Shown here: positions 8,851 to 20,363 of the stretch, piece after piece
Numbering within the stretch: the stretch's first letter is position 1
Layout of the letters: every line of letters begins with the position of its first letter
Assembly: GCA_036172665.1 (NCBI GenBank)
Contig: CM069874.1
Location: 54,976,707-55,040,706, forward strand
Direction of reading: 5' to 3'
Length of the DNA: 64,000 nt
Source of the DNA: Prosopocoilus inquinatus
Lineage: Eukaryota; Arthropoda; Insecta; Coleoptera; Lucanidae
The notes under the pieces: generated by a model
Databases searched by the model: none
What the model saw: only the letters and a program-made list of their open reading frames with translations
Told to the model about the DNA's origin: nothing
Translations under genes and position numbers: made by a program

Positions 8851-10638
8851 CAGTGTGGTCCATTTTTGATGGTTTTACAGGGTTTCTCAGTTATTTATAG
8901 GAATAGAAGAAAACCGTTTTCGTGACCCACGCTACTTTTTCAAGAAAAACTCAGTGGAGAAAACAAAAGTTAGCTATCTCCATTCGTTCGGGAAATATCG
9001 GCAGAAAACGAATTTTTCCGAAAAATTATTTTTCACAATATCTCAGCTGTTTGACAAGGTATTTTGAAAATTCAAAAACTGTTTTATTCAGAAATTAATG
9101 TAGATTTCGCTGACGTTATTGTCTTTTGTAAAAACTGCGCCAGTTCTGCGAAACGGACTATAACTTTCTAATTTTAAATGGAAACCGTAGTTGGCTATGA
9201 CACAAATAAATTGCTTATTTAATGAGGTTTTCAAAAATATAGAGTTTGATATAATTACTTTTTCAAATAATAAAGATACTTATTATTTTTTATTTTCCGG
9301 TAGCTAACAAGCCATCCATGACACCAAAAACAAAAAATATAGTTCAATTGTTTTCCCAAAAATCAATTATTATTAAGTAAAACGGTTAATTTAATTCAAT
9401 AAATAAATAGCTTCATATATCTACCAGAAACTGACATAAAATCACAAGAACGTAAAAATGGATTAACTCCATTTGAACATTTCTTTAAGTATTAATGTGA
9501 ATAGTTAAGAGATTTTTATAAATTTTAAATTGCATAAGTTAGTACATTTCTTTAAGAAATAATTGAATTGTCGGATATTTCCTAAGTTTAATAATGCTTT
9601 CAAGTACTTTTGTATATTAATAAATGTAATCGCGGATAGAAGTGAAATAAACATATCTAAGAATTTTTGATAATATAAAATTTAAGATTTAATAATTTCA
9701 AAGGAACATATAACATATAATTCTTCAAAGCTGCATTAACAGTTAATCCATATTTACATTACTTGTAGTTTTATGAGTTCTCTAATAGCATTAGATATTT
9801 ATTTTGTTAAATTTAATTACCTGTATTATTTATTCTAATAATAGATTTTTGAGGAAAACAACTGAATTTTCTTTTGTTTTTATTGTCATAGATAGCGTGA
9901 TAAGTACTGCAAAATAGTGAAATTATTATTTCTTAAAGAAATGCACTAACTTATGCAATTTAAAATTTATAAAAATCTCTTAACTATTCACATTAATAAT
10001 TAAAGAAATGTTCAAATGGAGTTAATCCATTTTTACGTTCTTGTGATTTTATGTCAGTTTCAGATAGATATATGAAGCTATTTATTTATTGAATTAAATT
10101 AACCGTTTTACTTAATAATAATTGATTTTTGGGAAAACAATTGAACTATATTTTTTGTTTTTGGTGTCATGGATGGCTTGTTAGCTACCGGAAAATAAAA
10201 AATAATAAGTATCTTTGTTATTTATAAAAATAATTATATCAAACCTTATATTTTTGAAAACCTCATTAAATAAGCAATTTATTTGTGTCATAGCCAACTA
10301 CGGTTTCCATTTAAAATTAGAAAGTTATAGTCCGTTTCGCAGAACTGGCGCAGTTTTTACAAAAGACAATAACGTCAGCGAAATCTACATTAATTTCTGA
10401 ATAAAACAGTTTTTGAATTTTCAAAATACCTTGTCAAACAGCTGAGATATTGTGAAAAATAATTTTTCGGAAAAATTCGTTTTCTGCCGATATTTCCCGA
10501 ACGAATGGAGATAGCTAACTTTTGTTTTCTCCACTGAGTTTTTCTTGAAAAAGTAGCGCTGGGTCACGAAAACAGTTTTCTTCTATTCCTATAAATAACT
10601 GAGAAACCCTGTAAAACCATCAAAAATGGTCCACTCTG
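8851..10638. mobile_element. Foldback element with ~710-bp inverted arms
   Basis: The left arm (8851 to about 9562) is inverted at about 9918-10638. Ends read CAGTGTGGTCCA and TGGTCCACTCTG, flanked by TA (8849-8850 and 10639-10640). The two arms differ by only scattered substitutions, so the transcript would form a hairpin with stems of about 700 bp and a loop of about 355 nt. No transposase. TA flanks suggest Tc1/mariner mobilisation. Open frames inside the arms are incidental. Confidence 0.88.
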
Positions 10639-10640
10639 TA

Positions 10641-11789
10641 CACCTAGCTCGTGTCAATCCCGCTTAAAGCGTCATTCTTGTCGGGACTCTGTACTTATGG
10701 ATACCTTACAGATGTTTACTAAAGGAGGATTGTGGAGAAATTAAAAAAAGAGTGTACAATTAGTACTGAAAAAGAAAATAATGGTTTTTTTATTTTTATT
10801 TAACTTTCGATGTTCTCATCAAAGTTTGTAAAAATACATATAGGATGTTTCATTAAAAAATCGTCGTACGTTTGAAGGGAATGTATTGTTAAGTTCTTGC
10901 GCTATTTGAGATAGTCGTGTCCTTTCGCACGGTTGTTTTGTATGATTTCCGTACAAAGTGAATCTCATAAATCGGAGTAGATTTAGTACAGGTCGTTTCG
11001 GTCCAAGTTGGCCGCGTATAAAGTATTAATTCGTGACGTGTATACCCGCAAGAGTTGCCGCCTTGATCCCGTAAATTATGCAGTCCGCGTAAAACGTACC
11101 TGCAGAAACTCTCCGTGTGCAGACGCTCCGAGTGCTCTTCATAAATTATAAAAGTTGATTGGCAGACGTTATGCATATAAAGCGGCGGCATTACGTATTA
11201 ATGAGCTTAATCCGGCGAATATTTCGAGCTACTTCGATTTATCATCGCGCGACCGAAAATAAAAGGGAGCTATTTTCGGGGCGCGAGTTCTCGTAATTCT
11301 TTTATAAGTTTTCGTTTGAAAGAGATCAAATCTCGCTCCGGCATTCCCGGGCCGTACGGAGTTGAAAGCTTTCTGGGATAAAAGCTTTTCTTTGTGCGCC
11401 CGGTTCTAGTTTACACAAATATTAAAATTAATATCGATTTATATTATTATTAGCCCTTTCGTTCGCCTTCCGTCTTCGTGAAAGTTTCAATGCCTAACCC
11501 TCGTCCGCTCGCCTTCCGTACCTCAAACTGCTGAATTCGTCAACGACTTCGGTTTAAAATTAGTTAATGCCAAAGTTTACCTTCGAACGGTGGATCGAAG
11601 AAAAGTAAATTAACCTACGCCAAATGTTAGTACTACATATGTTTATTTCATGTTTATTATTTAGTTCACCGAATAATAAACAAAGTATAAATGTTTAATG
11701 GAAGAGACTGTCGACGGTTGGTGAAACATTATAATAATAAAGTAAAATAAAATAAAAACACTCGGTATTGTTTCACTTAATATATTTCT
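10641..11789. other. Gene-free island, richer in GC and CpG
   Basis: From about 10870 to 11620 the base composition changes: many CG dinucleotides, few A/T runs, no match to other parts of the window and no convincing coding frame or splice pair. It resembles conserved regulatory or intronic sequence kept free of transposons. Function is a guess; distance to Sulf1 is about 18 kb. The rest up to 11789 is AT-rich. Confidence 0.45.
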
Positions 11790-13026
11790 GTCCCTACAGA
11801 TGAATTAAAATGTATTCTTCAAAATCGCATTAAACAAAACAACCCAAACAGTAAAGAAATATTTAATATGTTCTAAGTTTGTATTGAACAGAATTATTTT
11901 CTATTTAATAATAAAAAATATAAACAAAAACAGGGATTACCAATGGGTTCCCCTCCCCTTGCCATTACTAGCAGAAATCTTTATGGATAATTTCGAAAGA
12001 ACTCTTGTAAATTCAACTAACAAGTTAATCAAAAACGTTATCTTTTGGTACCGATATGTTGCTGATATTTTATGTCTCTGGTCAGGAACAGATAGACAAT
12101 TAGATCACTTTTTGGAAATCCTTAACAGTTTAAATTCACAAATCCCGTTTACACTCGAAAAAGAAAATAGTGAAGGTTCAATTAATTTCTTAGATCTTAC
12201 CATTACAAAAATTATCAATTCTTTAGACTTCAGTACATACAGAAAACCAACTCAGACAGACACAGTAATTCACAATAATTCGTCTCACCCGTTCAATATT
12301 AAACGTACGGCTTTCAATTCAATGATTTATAGACTATTACATGTCCCGTTGAGTAAAACGAACTTTGAGAAAGAATTGAACATAATTAAAACAATAGCTG
12401 TCAACAACGGTTACAATATCTCATTAATTGAGAAAATCATGAAACGAACAAAAATGTCTATGGCTAGAAAACAAATATTCCGCTACACTGAAGAAAAGAA
12501 TGACAAAAAATGGATCAAATTACCTTATCTAGGTAGTATCAGTTTAAAAATCAACAATTTAGCTAAGAAAACAGGTTACAGAACTGAATTCTACAATAAT
12601 AACACACTCAAATCATCCCTTGTAAACAACAAATGAAAACAGGATAAGTACAAAAAGTCAGGGATTTATAAACTGAAATGTTCGAACTTTAATAAATGTT
12701 ATATAGGACGAACAGGAAGGAATTTTAAAATACGGTTTGATGAACAGATGAGAGTAGCCAGATTAAACCAAGGTAATTCAACATTCGCTAGTCATTTGCT
12801 GAACTGTGATCACACCACCTCTTTAGATAATCTAGAAATTTTATTTGTTGAGAACAAAAGTTATAAAATGAACGTGATAGAATCCATATTTATTTACAAA
12901 GAAATTACCGAGAACTCGGATAATCTGCTCAACGACCAAATAGATCTCACAAATACACCCCTAGTTAACAAGAACCTAGTTTCTAAGATCCTCCTCAGTA
13001 ATAGTGCCCATAAAAATTTATTGTAA
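11790..13026 (+). pseudogene. Penelope-like element: dead RT plus GIY-YIG endonuclease
   Basis: Reverse transcriptase of the Penelope type, 5'-truncated, followed by a GIY-YIG endonuclease. Seen in order: VPTDELKCIL, CIEQNYFLFNNKKYKQ, GLPMGSP, LLAEIFMDNFE, WYRYVADIL, INFLDLTI, FSTYRKPTQTD and RTAFNSMIYRLLHVPLS. The nuclease shows SGIYKLKC and CYIGRTGRNF. Lesions: TAA in the block after EIFNMF (near 11875), a frame change in the C-run at 11950-11967, the catalytic Asp-Asp box reading YVAD (GCT at 12061-12063 for the first Asp), and TGA at 12634-12636 between RT and nuclease. Penelope elements combine these two enzymes; this copy cannot move. Confidence 0.9.
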
Positions 13027-13111
13027 ATACTTATTAGTATATATTTTAATTTATTTTAATATATTTAAGAGTTCGCACAGTCGGTTTTAGTTTAGCTTTT
13101 TAATATAACTC

Positions 13112-13135
13112 CTGAAGATGGCATAACAGCCGAAA
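13112..13135 (+). ncRNA. Hammerhead-like core 3' of the Penelope remnant
   Basis: CUGAAGA (13112-13118), a GGC/GCC stem with loop AUAACA, then GAAA (13132-13135). This matches the two invariant hammerhead segments joined by stem II. Stems I and III are not convincing (AUGU/GUAU is possible after GAAA). Penelope-like elements are known to carry such ribozymes near their termini, so this is probably a decayed one. Confidence 0.5.
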
Positions 13136-14154
13136 TGTGCATAAAGTATAAATGATCAGTTCGGACTGTTAAAAATGTTTGTAATGATTTCTACTACAAT
13201 CTGCACATTCATTATTATTTTTTTTTACTGAAGTGACAGTAGTTGTTTATTAATGGGTGGGTATAATATAATTGTCCTGTTTGATAAAGAAAGTAATTTT
13301 GTTTGCCAGCATTATAAAATTAGTCTAAATAAGTTCATTCTCAGTATCAGCAAAGGTCATACACACTTACGTTTCAATATAACTAAGGGAAACTGATTTG
13401 ATTTTCGTCATTTTTGTAAAGCACAATATAAACACACACTCAGAATAATAAAACGTTTATTATATTAACAAAAGAAATAAACAAGTAATTCCCGAAAACT
13501 AATTTAACGTAATTTCATATGAGAGAAATCAAACAGAAAAATTGTGAAACACATTAGCTTATGGAAATGAGGCAACGTCTTGACTAACTGATAAATATTT
13601 ACCTAACAAGTAAGGTATCCTTTACTTCTTTAGTATTTTCGAATTCATTAATCTGTACGTATTAATATATCCTTCTTTAGTGAAGTTTTTTTTTGTTGTT
13701 GACTATTGCAAAATTTCAGGCAAAGGCTTACATTTTCGAATTTTTTAACTTATTTTTTTTAAGGCCTTATTTCCAATTCTTGTAAAGCGGGCTTTTAGCC
13801 GTCTGATAGAATTGAAAAACTTGAGTGATATCTTATTGGCTGGGATAAATTACAAAAATTAGTAGTTTTCGTTGAACACAACCTATTTATTATTTTTCAG
13901 TATTTTTTTTTTTTTTAGAATTTAAAAACTTGGAAAATTTGGTAAGATTTTAATTAAAAATGAGCCTATGAAATGGAAAAAAAAAACGTTTTGTTGCTGG
14001 TTAAACAACCGTAATACAAGTTTGTTACCGAAATGACATTTGTGGCAGATTTGAAGCTAGACCACCTTTTTTGTTTGAAAACTAAATCGAACTGTTCGTG
14101 TAACGTAATACCAGATATCAGAGAGAAGGATTTTGTCTTGTTTTATTTCTTTTA
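13136..14154. other. AT-rich, nothing recognised
   Basis: No exon, terminal repeat or copy elsewhere in the window was found apart from A/T runs near 13210 and 13900. Confidence 0.4.
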
Positions 14155-14282
14155 GGGCCATTTGCACCACTTTCAGTTAAAATTTAAGCTCCACTTAACT
14201 CCATAGAAACAATTGTTGCAATAAACGTTTCTATGGAATTAAGTGGAGCTTAAATTTTAACTGAAAGTGGTGCAAATGGCCC
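14155..14282. mobile_element. 128-bp hairpin MITE, PIF/Harbinger type
   Basis: Almost perfect inverted repeat from GGGCCATTTGCACC to its inverse, flanked by TTA on both sides (14152-14154 and 14283-14285). The 3-bp TTA duplication and GGGCC ends fit PIF/Harbinger MITEs. The same length and a similar centre (ACAATTGTTG) occur in the MITEs at 58098-58356. Confidence 0.85.
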
Positions 14283-14285
14283 TTA

Positions 14286-16009
14286 CTCATTTTAATGCGT
14301 AATCAATGACGAGCTAAAAGTGTACGCATCTAATTATTATTGCTATTTATCGTCATGCTGTGTTACAATTAACAACAATATGAATATTTTACCTGCTCTA
14401 AGACTTTAACGCAGCTGTACTCTGCTTCACTAACACAAAAAGAGATTGTCGATCTGATGGATAAACTAGGTAGGATGATTTAACGTTGACATTGCCGAAA
14501 CAACAAATTTACAGAGGACAATATTTAGGATTTTATTAGAGCTAAAGAACTGCAGCAATACGATTTTAGAGGTTTATATCATCTTAAGCACATATTCTAC
14601 TTGCAGTACTGATCAATAAAGAAAAGGACAAATAGGACTAACTAAAAAAGAAGGCTATTTTTAGCGACTTTTATAAATTGGGACAATTACAGAAATGACA
14701 TTTTTCACACTAAAGTCCTGAAAAAAACTGTAGGTTGGAGAATATGCGCTTATGTTATTACACCAAATAGAAAAGAACTATTATTATCCTTTTAAATATT
14801 TTTGTGGTTTTCAAATCTTTAGCATTCAACAAAACTGGCAATGACAGGAAATTGGTCAATTATATGAGACAAACCCTAATATGAAAAAACTTATTTTAGC
14901 AAATAGCATTTAATTGGTATAAGCTATTATTTATTTATTTATTATTGCAATATGCCGTGAAAGTCTAGTGAGAATATGGTATTGGTAATTAATTTTTGTA
15001 AATGTCATTTCATTGTTGCCATATTTTAATAAGTAAGTAAGTAAATAAAATGACATTTGCTGCAAATCAATTTATATAAGGGGTTTCCAGAACATCCTCC
15101 ATATAACTTTTTCGGCCTTACTTTGCCTCTTTGTGCGGTATGGGTTATTAAGATGCAAACTGGCTGCTATAGGTTTGCCTTCACGACACTAAGTCAAGAA
15201 AACCGCGTGATATCGCGAAGTTTACCCTCTAGTGCATTTTTAATTATAATACAGAGGCTGCTGTTGAATTTTAATTAAACATATAAAATAAGTTTAGTGA
15301 AAAAATAACAGATTATCTTCAATCATTCTTATGCTATTGCAAATCTACAGAGGTGTACCATTTACAGGGTTATCACCAAGGGGACTTTCTAACTTATTTT
15401 ATTATTAATTAATGAAAAAAAAACACTTCTCATTAAAATAAAAAATAAAAATAAATTTTCCTTAATTATTTAATTGTAGACTAAAATGACTGAAAAACTG
15501 AAAAACTTTTTGAACACGATAATGTCGATTCGGTTAATTCAATAGACAAGGGCCTTTCAGAGCCACTGTGTATTTAAAAATAAATTATTTACTGGTTGTT
15601 ATATTCGATAGGAATGCATCCAACTAGCTTCTTGGACATCGATATTTTACTAAAGATGGTTAGACTTGTCGCGACCATTACGATGCGTTTAATTTTGATT
15701 TACTGCTTTCCTTAAGAATGGTCATTATTCTTGAAACTATTCAGCGTGCTAACAAGGTGAATTATTGTTTTAAAGGGCCACGCTCTTCAAGCCGGATATT
15801 TAATTATGAAACAATTATATGTTTTGTTCGCCTGGAATCGATAAAACGTATAGGTATAAGGGACAGCCCAAAAAACTGTGCTGTAGATTATAGCTATAGC
15901 AATACCTTCCCAGATCAGATCAAGTGTGCATAACTTTGATATGACTAAAAATCATTGATAACAAACATAATCAGTTTTGTTTAAAACGCCTAATGTGGAG
16001 CATGCGATT
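14286..16009. other. AT-rich, no gene seen
   Basis: Only short chance frames (for example 15057-15278) without domains or homologous copies. No terminal repeats found. Confidence 0.4.
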
Positions 16010-16011
16010 TA

Positions 16012-17280
16012 TTAGGTTGTTCGGAAAAAAAATTCGTTTTCTTCTAATTTAGAATGCTTGTATTTGAAATTTGAACAAATTTTTTCAAAGGACAAAATAT
16101 TTAAATTTTCGGTTCGGAAAAAGATGTCGTTTTTTTAATTTAGAATGCTTGTATTAAACGAAATATATTAACTTTGATGAAACTAAGCAATTGCCATTTT
16201 CATTAGCGATCCTTTGCCATCATTCTGCCAACATTTGTATTCCTCGATGATACCAGCCAAGTTCTCTAGAGTCAAGAAATTCTTGATATGCCCTATTGAC
16301 TCCGCAATATTCATTAAAGTTTCAATGCTATGCAATGCAATGTCCAGACTTTATGCAAAAAGAGGAAGAAAAGTCCATCCAAGCTCCATCAGTTTTTATT
16401 GAGACCTAATTATATTATGCGGTTTTGCATTCTCCTGGTGGTGGATCACGTGATTTGTATTTACTAATGCAGGGTGCCCTAAACGTAAAATTTCGTGTAC
16501 TTCGGTAAGTTGTGCATAGCAGACTGCAACATTAACTGTACGGATATTTGAAACAAGTTCAAAATGGATCACGCCAAAGATAACACCATCAAACAATGAA
16601 CATTACTGATCTTCAAAAACGATCTTTGTTAATGACTGAAAAAGATATTTGTCGAAGATTAAGCCACTGTTTATACCAGTAGGAATTTTCTAAAGAATCC
16701 ATATTTCTTCATAAATCATGATTTGTCACAGAGAACGATTGTGGCGGGGAGTTTGGAGTAAGTTTGTACAAATGTTTAATGTGTTTAGGTTGAGATTCAT
16801 TTAAGTTATGTGAAATTTTTGTAAAACGTTTAATAATCGTACTACGTCCCCTTAAGTGGCACCAAATGGTTGAATTGAATGCACCCAACTCGTCTGACAA
16901 TCGATATGTTCCGTATTTTCTTTAATAAACTGCAAAAAAAAATTGGTTAATCTTTAAAGGGCAACCCGAGGTACGACTCCTTCGAAGAGTAAAATCGCGT
17001 TAACGTTAAGAGACTCTTTGTCTTCTTCTCACAGATATTCTAAGCAACTTCTGCAGCCACTTTCTTTCTTAAACTCGTGTAACAAAAGGTTCAAGAATTC
17101 ATCGTTTTTTGGTTATTCTTCGTAAGAAAACACAATTAACTACGGGATAACATTTGCGTAGTATATTGTTTAGAGAAGTATACTCTTCAATTTGCAAATA
17201 AAAAATTATATCTCGCTACCTTCGAAATATGAATTAGTTGATAAAGATAAAAAACGACATGTTTTTTCCGAACAACCTAA
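16012..17280 (-). mobile_element. Mariner transposon, decayed, 1.27 kb
   Basis: Ends TTAGGTTGTTCGGAAAAAA and its inverse TTTTTTCCGAACAACCTAA, flanked by TA (16010-16011 and 17281-17282). Length of 1,269 bp is normal for a mariner. The transposase runs on the minus strand in broken pieces. Confidence 0.9.
16396..16900 (-). pseudogene. Mariner transposase remnants
   Basis: Two minus-strand pieces in different frames. 16709-16900 holds the linker region resembling ELGAFNSTIWCHL and KISHNLNESQ. 16396-16596 holds the catalytic middle: GVIHFELVSN, VHEILRLGHPALVN and HHQENAKPHN, where mariners have HHDNARPH; the second catalytic Asp is disturbed. Many stops elsewhere. It once encoded the DD34D transposase of the surrounding element and is now dead. 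Confidence 0.85.
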
Positions 17281-17282
17281 TA

Positions 17283-18415
17283 ATTACCTAATCGTGCTGG
17301 AGGATAAGTGTGCTAAGAGAATTAATTAAAGAATCTATTTGAGATTGTATGTGACGAGAAATGTCCTGAATAAATTTCATTCACTTTATACACTTTGTCC
17401 ATGAATAGAATCCAGCTCGAAAAGGAATAGTCGCTTTTTGAGTTATTCGCGAGATGTCTTCTTCACCAACTATTTGGAGAAGGGAAGGACAAATGCCAAT
17501 TAATTTATTGGGCCGATTCGACACTGAATTGCTGGGAAAATGACGATATTTGGTAAAAAAAAGTACTACGTTACCGCAGGGCACTCTCTCGCAATCATCG
17601 CAGCAAAGCTGCTCGAATTAAGGAATCCGCACACTGAACCTGACCGTAATAGGGCCGTATTGGACTGAAGCGGAGCATTATGTTACCGGCAATATATTTT
17701 GCCTAAGAATATTTCCCGATCCTGACACGGCACTGATTCGATGCATGCTAGTGGGAGTTATTTCATATAGATCTACGAAAATAATTGCATATGTCGACAC
17801 GGTTATATGATTAGATGCAATGAGCGGGCTTCTTTTCACTAGAATTGCTGCTTCAACCACCATGGAAAAACAAAGATTTTATAAATTCAAAGTAAAGAAA
17901 AAATTTGAAATATTTTTCGGATCGGTTTAAAGGGTAACACCGCACATCGTAAAAAAAGAGTTTTACCTTCCTCCGCGTGTATTAAACTTAGGGACAAATT
18001 ACTGACTTTACTTAAACTGAAATTAATACTTAATTTCAAGAGAAATTAACCCGCTAGCCTGATAAGATACCTGCTTAAAATTAAGCTTCAAAAACCGCAA
18101 AGACTTGTTCAAGTGTCACTTGTTTATATGATTTTTGGTCACATGTCAAATCCCTCCGCATAAATGAGCGTCTTTTCATATGATATTTGCATTGTTTTAC
18201 TAATTACAACGCGCATTGCAATGGATAATCCCAGTTTAAACTGTTCGCATCAGCAGTTTTAGTTTTTCAAGGTAAAGTGTAGTCTGCAGCAAATTGAATC
18301 ATTGTGACGTGAAACTCAGATCATATTTCATTTGGTACATGACACCTTAACAAACACAAATTAATATGTTATGTTGAGGCATTGTTTTCGTAGGCTGTCG
18401 TCGCGAGACTTAAAT
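17283..18415. other. Unassigned, partly GC-richer
   Basis: 17380-17870 is less AT-rich than its surroundings and holds incidental minus-strand frames of 61-67 codons with no recognised domain. No splice-supported exon. 17880-18415 is AT-rich. Confidence 0.35.
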
Positions 18416-18655
18416 CTAGCCATGCTTACATGATCGTAAAGGATTAGGTGAACGCTTGTTTCTGAAAACCCCGAAATTTTTGGTAGTTCTAGATACGAGA
18501 TCTTTAACAAGGGCAGTCTCGTTGTCCATCACCACTTCCACCTTTCCTATTCTTGCGTCACCTTCCAAGGATTCTTGCTCATTTTTAAACCTTTTTTTAT
18601 CTTTTACCACACAGAGTGAGACTAAATCCTTTCCAAACTTTCCCCGTACGCCCTA
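18416..18655 (-). pseudogene. Fragment of a mariner-type N-terminal domain
   Basis: A 64-codon minus-strand frame reads KKRFKNEQESLEGDARIG then VVMDNETALVKDLVS, which resembles the stretch before the second helix-turn-helix of mariner transposases (F..G..SLEDDPRPGRP...). No TIRs were found near it. Weak similarity; it may be chance. Confidence 0.35.
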
Positions 18656-19278
18656 ATTAGCCGATCATTAATGGAGAAAAAACTTTCAAAATAAGGAATT
18701 TGATAACAGCTCGATACTCAATTTTGATGACTTCTGACGTCGCACAGTGGTCGAAATGCATAATCTAGCTGTGCAAAAATATAAAAGTAAGCAGTACCAA
18801 TTTAAAAAAGTCGATTTTTTTTGTGTAATATACTTCGATAGTTACTAGGACGACATCATAAAATTTTTAGTTATTTAAGTAACTAAGCGTGGGTCTTTCA
18901 AACCCAAATACACAAAAAGCAAACGAAACGCTCATGTTTGATTCTTCTTAAGCCTAAAAGTGTGCGTCTTGTTTTTAAGATTCCGTTGCTACTTGTGTTT
19001 TCCGAAACTATGGATAATTCTCCAACAGGTAATATGAACATTAAATAGCCACCATTTTAAATTTGTATGATTTTTTTAGGTCAACAGACACGCTGTTGAA
19101 ATTTATGATGTAGTAATCACTCATATCCGCTGATTTACGAGTTGAAATGTGTTTGTGTACAATCACAAAGAATGTTTGTATTTAATTAATAAAAAAGTAT
19201 GTGCAAGAAATTGCAAACAAGTATAGTATACAAACTGGCGTTTTTTATTTTTTATTGCGACATCATGATCTTGAACTG

Positions 19279-19370
19279 TGACGTCATAATCTTGGATTGT
19301 GACGTCATAATCTGGGTCTGTGACGTCATAATCTAGAACTGTGACGTCACAATCTGGGATTCTGACGTCA
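19279..19370. repeat. Five TGACGTCA sites at 21-bp spacing
   Basis: Exact palindromic TGACGTCA at 19279, 19300, 19321, 19342 and 19363, each 21 bp apart, with a degenerate unit (CGACATCA) before them. The unit between sites is like TAATCTGGGTCTG. TGACGTCA is the consensus CRE bound by CREB/ATF bZIP proteins. It lies inside the Transib-like element. Confidence 0.92.
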
Positions 19371-19569
19371 TCAATGATTTTTTAAATTAACAATTTCTAA
19401 TTTTTTCTACCCAGATTGATAATACATTTTTTCTCTTTACGGCCATATAAACACATTACAAGATTTTATAAGAAAAGTTTTGAGATGTCACAAAATAAAG
19501 TTCATTTCCCCGAAAATCTGTATAATATTACGTAAAATCGTGAAAAATATAGATTTTAAAGAAAATTGA

Positions 19570-19598
19570 TGACGTCACAGTTCAAAATTATGACGTCA
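19570..19598. repeat. Two further TGACGTCA sites, again 21 bp apart
   Basis: Exact sites at 19570-19577 and 19591-19598, in the opposite sense of the flanking unit; probably a displaced, inverted part of the same array. Confidence 0.9.
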
Positions 19599-19990
19599 CA
19601 AGAAAAATAAATCAAAAACACTAGTTTGTGGGAAATAATTAGCCATTTAACATTTATTTAAAACATTTTTTTGGAAAACATATACTAGCGACCACTCATT
19701 CCTAATTTTTATTCACACTGTATATATTTATTTCCAATTTTTTTGTAAACGTTAATCAAATAGTGATTTTACACAAACATATCTGAACTCGAAAATCAAC
19801 GGATATGATTGGTTACTATACACTAGACTTCAACAACGTCCGAGTTGATTTAAAAGAAGAATTCAAATTGAACATCATGGTAACTGCAATGTTCAATTAG
19901 AGGAAACTTTGTGAAAACCGAAATTGAAACAAAATTATTAACAAAAATTTTGTGCAAATCGTTTTTGATTGCAGTGAGAACCTCGAGCAG

Positions 19991-20037
19991 CCTCTGGACA
20001 GCTGTTTCAGCCCTGCTTGGGGCTTCTTCAGCAGAAA
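19991..20037 (-). ncRNA. Hammerhead ribozyme, complete minimal form
   Basis: 47 nt, the same as 20317-20363 but on the minus strand. Stem I strands UUUCUG (20037-20032) and CAGAGG (19996-19991), core CUGAAGA, stem II AGCCC/GGGCU, GAAA, short stem III, GUC cleavage triplet with the predicted cut between 19997 and 19996. Confidence 0.78.
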
Positions 20038-20316
20038 CGTAGCTCGACATTCCCACTGCAGACCAAAAACGACTTGCCCAATTTATTCGCAAATGCGATG
20101 TAAGAATGATGAACATATAAAATAGCGACATCTTACTATCGCTTTTTGAGCTAACATTGCAGTAGGATAGACAAATTGAAGCGGGATTTGCTCCTAATGA
20201 GTCCCCCATGCAAGGCGGCCATGCTTGCTGTCAAAGCATAATGAAAGATTTTAGAAAAATTTTGTGCAAATCGTTTTTGATTGCAGTGAGAACCTCGAGC
20301 AGCCTCCGGACAGCTG

Positions 20317-20363
20317 TTTCTGCTGAAGAAGCCCCAAGCAGGGCTGAAACAGCTGTCCAGAGG
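20317..20363 (+). ncRNA. Hammerhead ribozyme, complete minimal form
   Basis: Stem I UUUCUG (20317-20322) pairs with CAGAGG (20358-20363). Core CUGAAGA is 20323-20329. Stem II AGCCC/GGGCU (20330-20334, 20341-20345) is perfect with loop CAAGCA. GAAA is 20346-20349. Stem III ACAG/CUGU (20349-20356) is self-complementary, so probably works as a dimer. The cleavage triplet is GUC (20355-20357) with the cut after 20357. All invariant core bases are present. Confidence 0.8.

Noticed and set aside
10215..10400. 61-codon open frame
   Set aside because: Lies wholly in the right arm of the foldback element 8851-10638; no domain and an inverse copy exists in the left arm.
10889..11191. 100-codon minus-strand frame in the CpG-rich island
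   Set aside because: No recognised domain, no splice partners; the composition alone lengthens frames here.
17381..17863. Minus-strand frames of 67 and 61 codons
   Set aside because: No domain or related copy; different frames without a credible intron.
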